NCBI RefSeq assembly: GCF_030544485.1
Contig: NZ_CP130610.1
Location: 620,001 to 684,000 of the forward strand
DNA length: 64,000 nt
Direction of reading: 5' to 3'
Source: Halomonas sp. HAL1
GTDB lineage: Bacteria > Pseudomonadota > Gammaproteobacteria > Pseudomonadales > Halomonadaceae
Position 1 is the first letter of the stretch. Each line of letters opens with the position of its first letter. Of this stretch, positions 44,867 through 53,211 are shown piece by piece. The notes under the pieces were generated by a model. The model had not been told where the DNA came from. It did no database searches and worked only from the letters and a program-made list of their open reading frames with translations. The position numbers and the translations under genes were made by a program.

Positions 44867-45655
44867 ATGAGTTCGACGGATGAGCTGTTGTACGAAAGAG
44901 AAGGACGCGTTGCCTGGCTGTCTTTCAACCGCCCCCAGGTTCGTAATGCCATGACCTGGGGAATGTATGACTCGCTCGAGCGTCTCTGTCTCGAATTAAA
45001 TGAAGACCCCGAGATTGATGTCGTGGTACTGCGTGGAACTGGTGGTGAAGCTTTTGTGGCGGGTACTGATATTAAGCAGTTCAGCTCTTTTTCCCAGGCA
45101 CAGGACGCCCTGGATTACGAGAGACGTATCGATAGGGTAATGGCAACCCTGGAGTCGCTTTCAAAGCCCACGATTGCTCTGATCGAGGGGTACTGTATCG
45201 GGGGTGGCGCGGTCATCGCCATGGCTTGCGATTTTCGCTACTGCACGCCAGACCTCAAATTCGGCGTTCCTATTGCCAAGACTCTGGGTAACTGCGTTTC
45301 GATGAATAATGTGTCTCGTCTAGTAGATCTGGCCGGGCCTGCAAGAGCCAAGGAAGTCCTGATGCTAGCCAGTATCCTAAAGGCTGATGAGGCGAAACAG
45401 GCAGGTCTGGTGACTGCTGTTATCGACCAGAAGGACATTGAAAGCGAAGTCAGGCGGGTCATCGAAAAGCTTCAGAGCTTCGCACCCTTGACGATTCGTT
45501 CTTCCAAGGAGGCCATCAGACGCTTCCAGAAGTATCACTCTCCTGAAGATGGCCAGGATGAGGACCTTATAGCACTTTGTTATACGAGTCAGGATTTTCA
45601 TGGCGCTGTCGAGGCGTTTATCAATAAGACGTCGCACACTTGGCGCGGTAGATAA
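44867..45655 (+). CDS. Enoyl-CoA hydratase/isomerase family protein
   Basis: 262 residues from the ATG at 44867; AAGGAG (44853-44858) also serves a GTG at 44858. Crotonase-fold motifs: 'VAWLSFNRPQVRNAMTWGMYDSL', the oxyanion-hole 'FVAGTDIKQFSSF' and 'IALIEGYCIGGGAVIAMACDFRYCTPDLKFGVPIAKTLGN'. The Glu at the usual hydratase position is not obvious in 'FGVPIAKTLG', so isomerase, lyase or other crotonase chemistry is possible. Paired with a CoA-transferase gene 30 bases downstream, as in carnitine or methyl-branched acid pathways. Confidence 0.88.
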   Translation: MSSTDELLYEREGRVAWLSFNRPQVRNAMTWGMYDSLERLCLELNEDPEIDVVVLRGTGGEAFVAGTDIKQFSSFSQAQDALDYERRIDRVMATLESLSKPTIALIEGYCIGGGAVIAMACDFRYCTPDLKFGVPIAKTLGNCVSMNNVSRLVDLAGPARAKEVLMLASILKADEAKQAGLVTAVIDQKDIESEVRRVIEKLQSFAPLTIRSSKEAIRRFQKYHSPEDGQDEDLIALCYTSQDFHGAVEAFINKTSHTWRGR

Positions 45656-45685
45656 CTCCCCTATTGAATTAAGAGGTATTGAAGC

Positions 45686-46870
45686 ATGCTTCCCTTGACT
45701 AACATGAAAGTTCTGGATATTTCCCAGATCATGGCCGGTCCTTACTGCACCATGGTGCTAGGTGACATGGGTGCTGAGGTCATCAAGGTCGAGAAAAACG
45801 GCGGTGATGATAGTAGGCAAATGGGACCTTATATCAATGAAGAGTCCACCTGTTTCGCTCAGATCAACCGTAACAAGAAGAGTATCTCGTTGAACCTGAA
45901 GGAGGAGGAGGGACGCGAGCTGTTCTATCGTCTAGCCGAGACCGCAGACGTCATTGTCGAAAACTATCGTCCTGGTGTCGCCAAGTCACTCAAGGTCGAT
46001 TACGAGACCATCAAGGCATTCAATCCGGGCATCATCTACTGCTCCATTTCTGGTTATGGTCAGACGGGCCCCTATAGTCACAAGGGCGGTTTCGACCTAG
46101 TGGCTCAAGGTATGTCGGGCCTGATGTCCATGACCGGGGAGCCAGGGCGTCGTCCATTGAAGACCGGTATCGCCGTCTACGATATCGGTGCTGGCATCAC
46201 CGCGACCTACTCGATTCTCGCCGCCTATATCCACAAGATGAACACCGGCGAAGGGCAGTTGGTTGATGTCTCCATCGCCGAGTGTGGGCTACCCTGGTTT
46301 ACCTGGGAGGCGGCTGCATACTTCGCCGAGGGCACTATCCCCGAGCCAACTGGCTGGCGTCATCGAGTATCAGCACCGTATCAGGCAATCAAGGTCAGAG
46401 ATGGCTACATCATGCTGGGTTGTGCCAATCAGCGTACCTGGGAGCGTCTGTGCCATGAGGTGATTCATCGACCGGATCTGGTCGAGGAACCACGTTTTGC
46501 GACCAATTATCAGCGCGGTCAGAACGTTGAAGCTTTGGAAACGATACTAGAAGAGATCTTCGTGACGCGTGACAAGCATGTATGGCTGGATGCTTGTGAT
46601 AAGGCTGGGGTGCCAGCGGGTCCGATCAATAACTTTGCCCAGGCCATGGAAGATCCTCACTATCAAGAGCGTGGCATGATCCAAGAGATGGAGCACCCAG
46701 TCATCGGCACGATGAAGACAATAGGATTTCCCGGGAAGCTTTCGCGGACTCCTGCGCAGATTCGTCGACCAGCCCCGCTCTACGCTCAGCACACCGATGA
46801 AGTCCTTGATCAGTTGGGCATCGACAAGTCTCGCTGCGATGCGCTCCGGGAGCGTGGCGTCATTATGTAA
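45686..46870 (+). CDS. Family III CoA-transferase (CaiB/BaiF)
   Basis: 394 residues. It opens with 'LTNMKVLDISQIMAGPYCTMVLGDMGAEVIKVEKNGGDDSRQMGPY', has the conserved Asp in 'YSHKGGFDLVAQGMSGLMSMTGEPGRRPLKTGIAVYDIGAG', and closes with 'PAPLYAQHTDEVLDQLG'. It moves CoA between carboxylic acids (formyl-, carnitinyl-, succinyl-CoA type). After the TctABC importer and with the crotonase gene it likely activates the imported acid (inference). Its stop codon overlaps a decayed operator-like motif at the island edge. Confidence 0.92.
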   Translation: MLPLTNMKVLDISQIMAGPYCTMVLGDMGAEVIKVEKNGGDDSRQMGPYINEESTCFAQINRNKKSISLNLKEEEGRELFYRLAETADVIVENYRPGVAKSLKVDYETIKAFNPGIIYCSISGYGQTGPYSHKGGFDLVAQGMSGLMSMTGEPGRRPLKTGIAVYDIGAGITATYSILAAYIHKMNTGEGQLVDVSIAECGLPWFTWEAAAYFAEGTIPEPTGWRHRVSAPYQAIKVRDGYIMLGCANQRTWERLCHEVIHRPDLVEEPRFATNYQRGQNVEALETILEEIFVTRDKHVWLDACDKAGVPAGPINNFAQAMEDPHYQERGMIQEMEHPVIGTMKTIGFPGKLSRTPAQIRRPAPLYAQHTDEVLDQLGIDKSRCDALRERGVIM

Positions 46871-46880
46871 TCATAATTCA
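46861..46880 (-). promoter_or_regulatory. Operator-like site F at the island's right edge
   Basis: On the minus strand: TGAATTATGATTACATAATG, which follows the site E pattern with changes in the centre. It overlaps the CaiB stop codon and no intact gene follows, so it may be the relic of another regulated promoter. Confidence 0.4.
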
Positions 46881-46912
46881 CGCTCAGCTTAGTGGGATGG
46901 TTGTTACCATGA

Positions 46913-47314
46913 AAGTACTATTTATACGCCGGTAACGCCATTGCCACGGTGAAAAGTGACGATGCGCTGAAAGTGATCACTATTCGTACCACCGGCTTTG
47001 ATGCCGTCGGCACCAGCGGCATTGCCGACAAGCTGGGCGCCTCCATTGGCGCCTCCCGTACGGCGGTCGACGCCGGTTTCGTACCCAACGACATGCAGGT
47101 CGGCCAGACCGGCAAAATCGTCGCGCCGGACCTGTCCATTGCCGTGGGTATCTCTGGGGCCATTCAGCACCTAGCGGGCATGAAAGATTCCAAAGTCATC
47201 GTCGCGATTAACAAGGACGACGAAGCGACTATCTTCCAGGTGGCCGACTATGGCTCGGTGGGGGATCTGTTCGAGCTCCTGCCAGAGCTGGAAAGCAAGT
47301 TGCCACAACTGTGA
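46913..47314 (+). pseudogene. etfA: etfA remnant (electron transfer flavoprotein alpha), internally deleted
   Basis: The frame opens just after a TGA at 46910 and reads '[29 protein letters not shown]', then '[93 protein letters not shown]', which is the ETF-alpha FAD domain. The N-terminal domain is missing. The block normally found between the first part and 'DKLGA' (about 60 residues, with the G-x-G-R-G loop) is absent too. No ribosome-binding site precedes it. It marks the junction where the island replaced or cut a resident gene. Confidence 0.85.
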
Positions 47315-47417
47315 GTTAATAAAATAACCCAATGGTAGATTTGTCCCGTCACGATGGCTGTGGCGGCAAAAATACACTTATTTGAGTGTTCCAATCCAGG
47401 GCCGCCGCCTCCAAACC

Positions 47418-47553
47418 GGGATTTGCGGAACTTGGCCGCAGGGTAGCGGGCCTGAACGTACCCACGCTGGTGGTACAGGAGGGCGGTTACTACCTGGAAG
47501 GGCCGGAAGCAAATGCAGTGAGTTTCTTTGAGGGGCTGCTAACCAATAGGTAA
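47418..47553 (+). pseudogene. 3' fragment of a deacetylase paralogue 3 gene
   Basis: 44 codons ending 'ELGRRVAGLNVPTLVVQEGGYYLEG...ANAVSFFEGLLTNR', nearly identical in protein to the end of the gene at 27788-28825 but differing at about one base in ten. No start or upstream part is present. It belongs to the right-hand copy of the island-flanking repeat. Confidence 0.88.
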
Positions 47554-47623
47554 TGAGTAAGACAAGCCATCAAGGTGTCTGGCAAAATGGCTGTTTTCAG
47601 CGATCAGCAAAACGATCCGGATC

Positions 47624-47659
47624 GTCATTAAGAACGTCATTGAAATAGTCATTGAAAGG
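47624..47659. repeat. Three 12-bp tandem repeats before the SMC start
   Basis: GTCATTAAGAAC, GTCATTGAAATA and GTCATTGAAAGG run in tandem; the last supplies the AAAGGA ribosome-binding site of the SMC gene. The left repeat copy (28895-28906) has one unit only. Confidence 0.85.
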
Positions 47660-47666
47660 ACACGGC

Positions 47667-50600
47667 ATGGCCCACCTGCTACGTATCGTGATGATTCACG
47701 GCCACCTGGAAGGGGTGGTGGAACTGAGTGTGGACGGTCACACCAATATTTGCGGCACCAACGCCTCCGGTAAAACCACGCTACAGCGGCTGGTGCCGGT
47801 GTTCTACGGCGAATTACCCAACAAGGTCGTGCCCAAAACGCGCATGAAGTTCGACGCGTTTTACCTGCCCCACCGCAACAGCTACCTGGTGTACGAATAC
47901 CGCCGCGAAGCGGGCAACATCTGCCAAGCGGTGCTCACGCGTAAACAAGAAGGCGGGGTGGAGTACCGCTTCGTCGGCGCGCCCTACCAGCCGGAAGACT
48001 ATCTGGTCGAGAGCGACGCGGGCGTGGCAGCGTTAGACTACACCCAGTGGGCCAGCGGCCTGCGGCGCAACGGCACGCCCGTTTCTCCTAAACTGGGCGC
48101 GACCTCTGAATTTCGCTCTGTGATCCAAAACGACTTTACCCAACTGCACGGCAACAGCCGCGACGGCCTCAAGCTGCGCCAGATCGCCGCGCAGTTCAGT
48201 CTGGTGAAACCAGAGCGGCGCATCCGCCATATCGAAAAGCTGGTCTCGGCGGTGCATGCCAAAGAGGGCAAGATGGATACCCTCAAAACCATGCTGGCGG
48301 CGATTTTCGAAGAGGATGGCGTTGAGCTGCCGGTGACCCGGATTCGCAACACCAAGGCGCGGGAGTGGATTGCCCAGATGCGCCAATCCATGCGCCTGGA
48401 ACCGCTGCAGGCCTCACTCGCCCGGCTCGCCGGTATCGACCGTGAACTCGCCGACCTGGATGCCACGCTGTGGCAACTAAAGCCCCAACTGGAAGATGAC
48501 CGTCAGCGGGCCGAACGCCAAATGGCCGATCTGGATGCCGAGCTTGCTCGACACCAGCGCGAATTCCAGCAGCGAGAGAGCGACTATAGTGAGGCGCGGG
48601 ATAAGCTAAACGACCGCCATAGCGAAGTGGTCAGCGATTTACAGCAGACCCAGCGCCGCCTCAACGACCTGCAAACCCAGTACGAGCAATACGCCGAGGC
48701 GGATATGCCTGCCTTGGAGCGCGACATCAACGCGCTGCCCCAGTGGCGGAATCAGTACGAAGAGCTAAAGAAACATTTGCAGCTTCTTCAGGATAAGTTC
48801 AAGGAAAGCCAAGCCCGCCTGGATGGTCGACTGCGCGAGCTTTCCGAAGCCTTGGCCCGCCAGACCCGTGAATCCCAGGAACTGATCGACGCTCTGGTCG
48901 AAGAGAAAGCCCTGCGCCGGGAGCAGCAGTGGGAGTCCGAACAGCAGCTTAACGAACGCTATCAGCAGGAGCGTCAACGCCTGGAGGGCGAGTATCAGGC
49001 GCAGCTGGAACTCGGCGTTGAACAGCTAGCCGAACTAAAAGCCCAGCTCTCGCTCTCGACCCAGACCGCCGAAGAGGCTTCCGAGGCGGAGCTTGCCCAG
49101 GCGCGCCTGGATCAGGCCCAGCAGGAGCGCAACGCATCGGCCGCTACCATGGATGGCCTGCGCCGCGAGTTTGAAAGCCGCAAACGCGAACGCGACAGTG
49201 CCGAACAGCAGCTGGTGCAGCTTCGCCAGCAGTTGGAACGCGCCGAGCAGCGCTGCTACGCGCTCTATCAGCAGCGCGACCCGGAGCAGGGCAGCCTGCG
49301 CCACTTCCTGCGCTACCATCGCCCTGGTTGGGAGCAGCAGCTAGGCAAGGTGATTGCGCCGGAGTTGCTGGAGCGGCGTGACCTCGCCCCTCAGCTGGCG
49401 GAAGGCGCAAGCGATGACTTGTTCGGGCTGGCGCTGGATCTTTCTGCCATTGCTTTGCCGGATTACGCTCAGGATGAAGCCAGCCTGCTGGCGGCCATCG
49501 AAGAAGCCGATAGCGCCAAACGCCGGGTACAAACGGAGAGCCAAGCCGCCGAGAAAGCGCTCAAACAACATAACGAGCGGGTGCAGCAGGCCGATGAAGC
49601 CCAAGACCAGGGCCGCATGGCCCACAAGCGCGGCGAGCAGGAAGTCGAGTTTGCGATAGAGGCCCGCCGCCAGCAGCAGGAGCGCCACACCAAGCGCCAG
49701 CAGGAGCGTCGCACTGCCCATCAAACTGCGTTAGCCAGCCAGGAGCAGGCACAAAAGGAGCTGCGGGAAGAGAAGCAGCAGGCGCTCGCCGCCCTTAGCG
49801 AGACCCATCAAAGCCAACTGCTGGAGCTAAAAGCCGACGGCCAGAGCCAGGTGGATAGCCTGGATGCCCAACTGCGCCAGTATAAGCAGCAGCTGAGCGA
49901 CGCCAATGCCGAACACAAACGCCAGCGCGCGGAACTGGAAGAGGCCTTTAGCCAGGAACTGGCCGAGCAGGGCGTCGACCCCGCCAAGCTAAAAGATACC
50001 AAGGAGCGGCTGGCAAGCCAGGATGAACGCATCCGCGTCACTGCCGCCCGTCAGGAGGAACTGACCGAGTACACCCGCTTTATGCGCGTTGAGTGGGGGC
50101 AGCATAAACCGCAGCTGGTCGCCCAGGAGGCCGAGCTGGAGCAGGCGGAGCAAAAGCTGCAGCGTGATAAAGAGCATTTGAAAAACGATTTTCAGGCCGC
50201 GCGCAAAACCCACCAAAGCACGGTCAGCACGCTGAAAACCCAACGGGAGAGCGAATACGCCTGTCTGGAAGCCTTGAAGCCACTACTTACCCAACTGGAA
50301 AGCCTGGCCATTGAACCCGACGGCCAAGCGCCGAGTGCACCACTGGGCGATGTGGACGAGCGCATTGAGCGCGCCCGCCAGGCATTGGGCAATCGCCACC
50401 AGCTCATCGAGCAACTGCGCCGTGGCTGCCTGGAGGTGGAAAGCCAACTGATCAAGGACGCCAGCAGCGGCTTCGCCGAAGCGCTGGAGAGCGAGCGTAG
50501 CAAGCTACAAAGCGACAACCCACGCCTACAGCTGCCGCTACTGCGCGACATGCTTAAACTGCTCGAAGACCAACAGCAGCAGTTGATTCAGGAAGGCCGC

Positions 50601-51332
50601 AACCTGAGCGACGACCTGGATAAGTTCTTCACCGTATTCCGGGATTTGAACCGCCGCATCAGTGCCCAGAGCCGTCGCCTCTCTGAAGAAGTTGCCGATG
50701 ACCTGCGCCTGGAAGGCATCACCAAGGCCGAAGTGCGCATCCAGTCCACCATCGATGAGCTGGGCTTCTGGGAGCCGCTGAAGCTGTTCGCCCAGCGCTA
50801 TAAAGAGTGGCGGGAATCCGGCCAGACGCTACCCAGCGACGACTACCTCAACGCCCTGGCGGACGTGGTCGATTTACTGCGCAGCGACCAGCAGTACAGC
50901 TTCGAAAGCCTGCTGCGCCTGGAACTGCACCTGAACGAAGGCGGCACCGATCTGGTAATCAAAAACGACCGCCAGCTGCTGGAGTCCTCCAGCCACGGCA
51001 TGGCGTATCTGATTCTTTGCAAGTTCCTACTCGCCTTTACCCGCCTGCTGCGCGGCGATGCGGACATCGCCATCCACTGGCCCATTGATGAGATCGGTAC
51101 CCTGGCGTACCACAACGTGGAAAAACTGTTCGACGCCTGCGACAGCAACCACATTCATATCGTCGGCGCCTTCCCCAACCCCGAGTCCGATGTGCTGCTG
51201 CTGTTCGCAAACCGCTACCTGATCGATCGCGATGAGGCCAACCCCAACAAGCGGGTGTTAAAACGCATCGAGCCACGGCTAAGCCGTCTGGCCGAACGGC
51301 TCCAGGAACGCCAGCAGGAGGTGACGGTATGA
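47667..51332 (+). CDS. SMC-like ATPase of a Wadjet/MksB-type system
   Basis: 1221 residues from the ATG at 47667, with AAAGGA six bases upstream; a TTG at 47652 is in frame but lies before that site. Walker A 'GTNASGKTT' is at residues 30-38. A very long Gln/Glu/Arg-rich coiled coil runs roughly from 250 to 950 with a break near 530-620. The C-terminal half-site has the signature-like 'SSSHGMAYLIL' and Walker B 'IHWPIDEIG'. This head-coil-hinge-coil-head plan and four-gene context fit JetC/MksB DNA-loop-extruding ATPases that detect circular plasmids. It is the first gene of the operon, unlike the common JetA-B-C-D order. Confidence 0.85.
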   Translation: MAHLLRIVMIHGHLEGVVELSVDGHTNICGTNASGKTTLQRLVPVFYGELPNKVVPKTRMKFDAFYLPHRNSYLVYEYRREAGNICQAVLTRKQEGGVEYRFVGAPYQPEDYLVESDAGVAALDYTQWASGLRRNGTPVSPKLGATSEFRSVIQNDFTQLHGNSRDGLKLRQIAAQFSLVKPERRIRHIEKLVSAVHAKEGKMDTLKTMLAAIFEEDGVELPVTRIRNTKAREWIAQMRQSMRLEPLQASLARLAGIDRELADLDATLWQLKPQLEDDRQRAERQMADLDAELARHQREFQQRESDYSEARDKLNDRHSEVVSDLQQTQRRLNDLQTQYEQYAEADMPALERDINALPQWRNQYEELKKHLQLLQDKFKESQARLDGRLRELSEALARQTRESQELIDALVEEKALRREQQWESEQQLNERYQQERQRLEGEYQAQLELGVEQLAELKAQLSLSTQTAEEASEAELAQARLDQAQQERNASAATMDGLRREFESRKRERDSAEQQLVQLRQQLERAEQRCYALYQQRDPEQGSLRHFLRYHRPGWEQQLGKVIAPELLERRDLAPQLAEGASDDLFGLALDLSAIALPDYAQDEASLLAAIEEADSAKRRVQTESQAAEKALKQHNERVQQADEAQDQGRMAHKRGEQEVEFAIEARRQQQERHTKRQQERRTAHQTALASQEQAQKELREEKQQALAALSETHQSQLLELKADGQSQVDSLDAQLRQYKQQLSDANAEHKRQRAELEEAFSQELAEQGVDPAKLKDTKERLASQDERIRVTAARQEELTEYTRFMRVEWGQHKPQLVAQEAELEQAEQKLQRDKEHLKNDFQAARKTHQSTVSTLKTQRESEYACLEALKPLLTQLESLAIEPDGQAPSAPLGDVDERIERARQALGNRHQLIEQLRRGCLEVESQLIKDASSGFAEALESERSKLQSDNPRLQLPLLRDMLKLLEDQQQQLIQEGRNLSDDLDKFFTVFRDLNRRISAQSRRLSEEVADDLRLEGITKAEVRIQSTIDELGFWEPLKLFAQRYKEWRESGQTLPSDDYLNALADVVDLLRSDQQYSFESLLRLELHLNEGGTDLVIKNDRQLLESSSHGMAYLILCKFLLAFTRLLRGDADIAIHWPIDEIGTLAYHNVEKLFDACDSNHIHIVGAFPNPESDVLLLFANRYLIDRDEANPNKRVLKRIEPRLSRLAERLQERQQEVTV

Positions 51333-51964
51333 TCGAACATGGCCCACTGCTTGAGCGCCTGCTGGCCGGGGAGTTTGTCTGCCCGATCAGCGATGAGAGC
51401 GGCTATCGTCATCTCACCAATGAAGAAACCCGGGAGGAGATCGACACCTACCTGCGGCCGCTTAACCGGCGGCTGGCCAGTAATGAAGATGGCAGCGTCT
51501 ATTTTCTCGCCTGGCGTCAGCTCAATGACAACGCCCGGGATCAGCTCTCCCGCCAGCTCGGCGATACGCTCAACAGTCTGCTGCCGCTGCTGGAGTGGCT
51601 GCAACTGGTTCAAGAGGCCCTGGGCCGGGATACCCTGGCCGCTCCCGGCGACGTACTCAAACCCGCCGAATTCAGCGCCAAGTGCGAAGACAACCAGAGC
51701 CTGCGCGAACGCCTGGAGCGCCTGGCCACCGACAGCTTTTTCGGCTCCCAAAGCGACCAGCTCGATGCCCAGGTAAAGCAGGTCTTCAAGCGCCTGAAAG
51801 AGCACGGCTACCTGCTTCAGCCCCATTCAGAGCGGCAGGCGTTCGTGGTCACCGGCAAGATCGACTACCTGGTGGATCTGGTGCGCTTTATTCGCGATGA
51901 AGAGAACCTGCCCATTGAAGAGGGCAGCGAAGAAGGCTCCGGTTCCCAGGAGGCCCTGTTGTGA
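51329..51964 (+). CDS. MksE/JetB-like winged-helix subunit
   Basis: 211 residues, start overlapping the SMC stop (ATGA). 'GPLLERLLAGEFVCPISDESGYRHLTNEETREEIDTYLRPLNRRLA' and 'RDQLSRQLGDTLNSLLPLLEWLQLVQEALG' are helical. The segment 'VKQVFKRLKEHGYLLQPHSERQAFVVTGKIDYLVDLVRFIRDEENL' fits a winged helix, and the tail is acidic. Size and position match the MukE/MksE (KITE) subunit that binds the kleisin. Assigned mainly from context and architecture. Confidence 0.75.
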   Translation: MIEHGPLLERLLAGEFVCPISDESGYRHLTNEETREEIDTYLRPLNRRLASNEDGSVYFLAWRQLNDNARDQLSRQLGDTLNSLLPLLEWLQLVQEALGRDTLAAPGDVLKPAEFSAKCEDNQSLRERLERLATDSFFGSQSDQLDAQVKQVFKRLKEHGYLLQPHSERQAFVVTGKIDYLVDLVRFIRDEENLPIEEGSEEGSGSQEALL

Positions 51965-53211
51965 GCATGGGGTCTAACGGAGAACACGCCCTGGAAAGCC
52001 GCCTGCTCAAAACCGGCAGCGAACGGCTGGCGCTGCTCGGTAAGCACGCCGATGTACTGATGCAGGCCTACACCCGCGATGAAGTGCCGCTGGAATCGCT
52101 CAGCGACAGCGCGCTGCGTAAGCTACTGGCGGCGCGCATTCTATGGCGTCCGGATGAGCAGAGCGGCGTGAAGCTGGCGCCCAAGGTGCGCGAACTGATC
52201 GCCGAGATGCTCGCCGACGAGACCCGCCGCCATGTGAATGCGGATGTAGCGGAAACCCTGGAACTGATTCGTGCGCTAGTTCACAGCTACCGGGAGGCGC
52301 GCAGCCGCGGGGAGCACTGGCGGCTGGAGCAGCAGCTAATGCGCCTGCGCCAGGAAGTTGACGACCTGAACGGGCGCTTCGCCGATGCCATCGACAGCTT
52401 ATGGCAGCGGCTCAATAGCGATTTTGGCTTTGTCAGCCAGCTCAACGACAAGATTCGCGAAAACGACCGCGCCCAGAAACAGATCGCTAGGCTGCTGGAT
52501 GGCCTGGCGCTGATCGACTTCGACGAGTTGATCGAGCTGGTAGGTAGCGACGGCGGCCTGCGCAAACTGTTGATCAGCCAGCTTCAGCAACAGTTGAGCC
52601 ACCACTACACCAGCCTGCGCGAAGTGCAGCGCCGCTTGATCGAACTGATGGCGCGCTTTCGCAAGCAGCAGGCGCGTAGCCGCCTGATCAGCGGCATGGC
52701 CGCCTTTATGCGCGAACACCCCGGCTTTGTGCCGGGCAACTACGCCCGGCGCAGCGAAGTGCCAGGGCTGGTCAATCAGGCCGCACCGCTAAGCGCCGCC
52801 GCCGCCCCGGCGCTGGATCGCAACCTGGAGTGCCGTTTACTCGCCGAGCTGCTGCACCAGCTCCCCCAACCGCGCCACACCACGCAAACCGTTGAAGCCG
52901 CGGCCCCAGCCCAAGCCCAGGAAAGCAGCCTAGCCGCCGCCCGCCAGCAGGCGCTTAAGCAGGATGTGGAGCACTTCTATTTGAGCGTGATCGACCAGCC
53001 ACAGGCAGAGCCGGTCAGCGCCCTTGCGTACCTGCACGCAAGCCCGCTGGAGTGGCCGGATGAGATCTGGCTTTTCCAGGTGATTTCCGAATACCAGGGC
53101 CTGCCGCGCAGCGACCAGAAGGCGTTTCGGCTCAAACAGCAGGAGAGCCAGGCGAGCCAATTCAATCACCTGCGCCTGATCCACGATGTAGAGCTGCAGC
53201 TGGCCGTATGA
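51961..53211 (+). CDS. Kleisin-like subunit (MksF/JetA position)
   Basis: 416 residues, GTG start overlapping the previous stop (GTGA), with AGGAGG seven bases upstream. Almost wholly helical: an N-terminal domain ('ALESRLLKTGSERLALLGKHADVLMQAYTRDE'), a middle region rich in leucine and arginine with 'EQQLMRLRQEVDDLNGRFADAIDSLWQRLNSDF', an Ala/Pro linker near 300-325, and a C-terminal helical domain. This is the layout of MukF/MksF kleisins that bridge the SMC heads. No single diagnostic motif is visible, so the call rests on operon position, length and composition. Confidence 0.65.
   Translation: MSMGSNGEHALESRLLKTGSERLALLGKHADVLMQAYTRDEVPLESLSDSALRKLLAARILWRPDEQSGVKLAPKVRELIAEMLADETRRHVNADVAETLELIRALVHSYREARSRGEHWRLEQQLMRLRQEVDDLNGRFADAIDSLWQRLNSDFGFVSQLNDKIRENDRAQKQIARLLDGLALIDFDELIELVGSDGGLRKLLISQLQQQLSHHYTSLREVQRRLIELMARFRKQQARSRLISGMAAFMREHPGFVPGNYARRSEVPGLVNQAAPLSAAAAPALDRNLECRLLAELLHQLPQPRHTTQTVEAAAPAQAQESSLAAARQQALKQDVEHFYLSVIDQPQAEPVSALAYLHASPLEWPDEIWLFQVISEYQGLPRSDQKAFRLKQQESQASQFNHLRLIHDVELQLAV

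Larger units (their letters stand above)
47418..47672. repeat. Right copy of the island-flanking direct repeat
   Basis: Pairs with 28691-28920. It includes the deacetylase 3' fragment, the following leader and the first codons of the SMC gene. It is longer than the left copy because a 12-base unit is present three times (47624-47659) instead of once. Confidence 0.85.

Noticed and set aside
28921..47417. Prophage or integrative conjugative element
   Set aside because: No integrase, phage structural, or conjugation genes; content is metabolic and the flanks are chromosomal repeats.
48765..50551. Several antisense open frames within the SMC gene
   Set aside because: They arise from the Gln/Glu/Arg-rich coiled-coil codons; no motifs or start signals.
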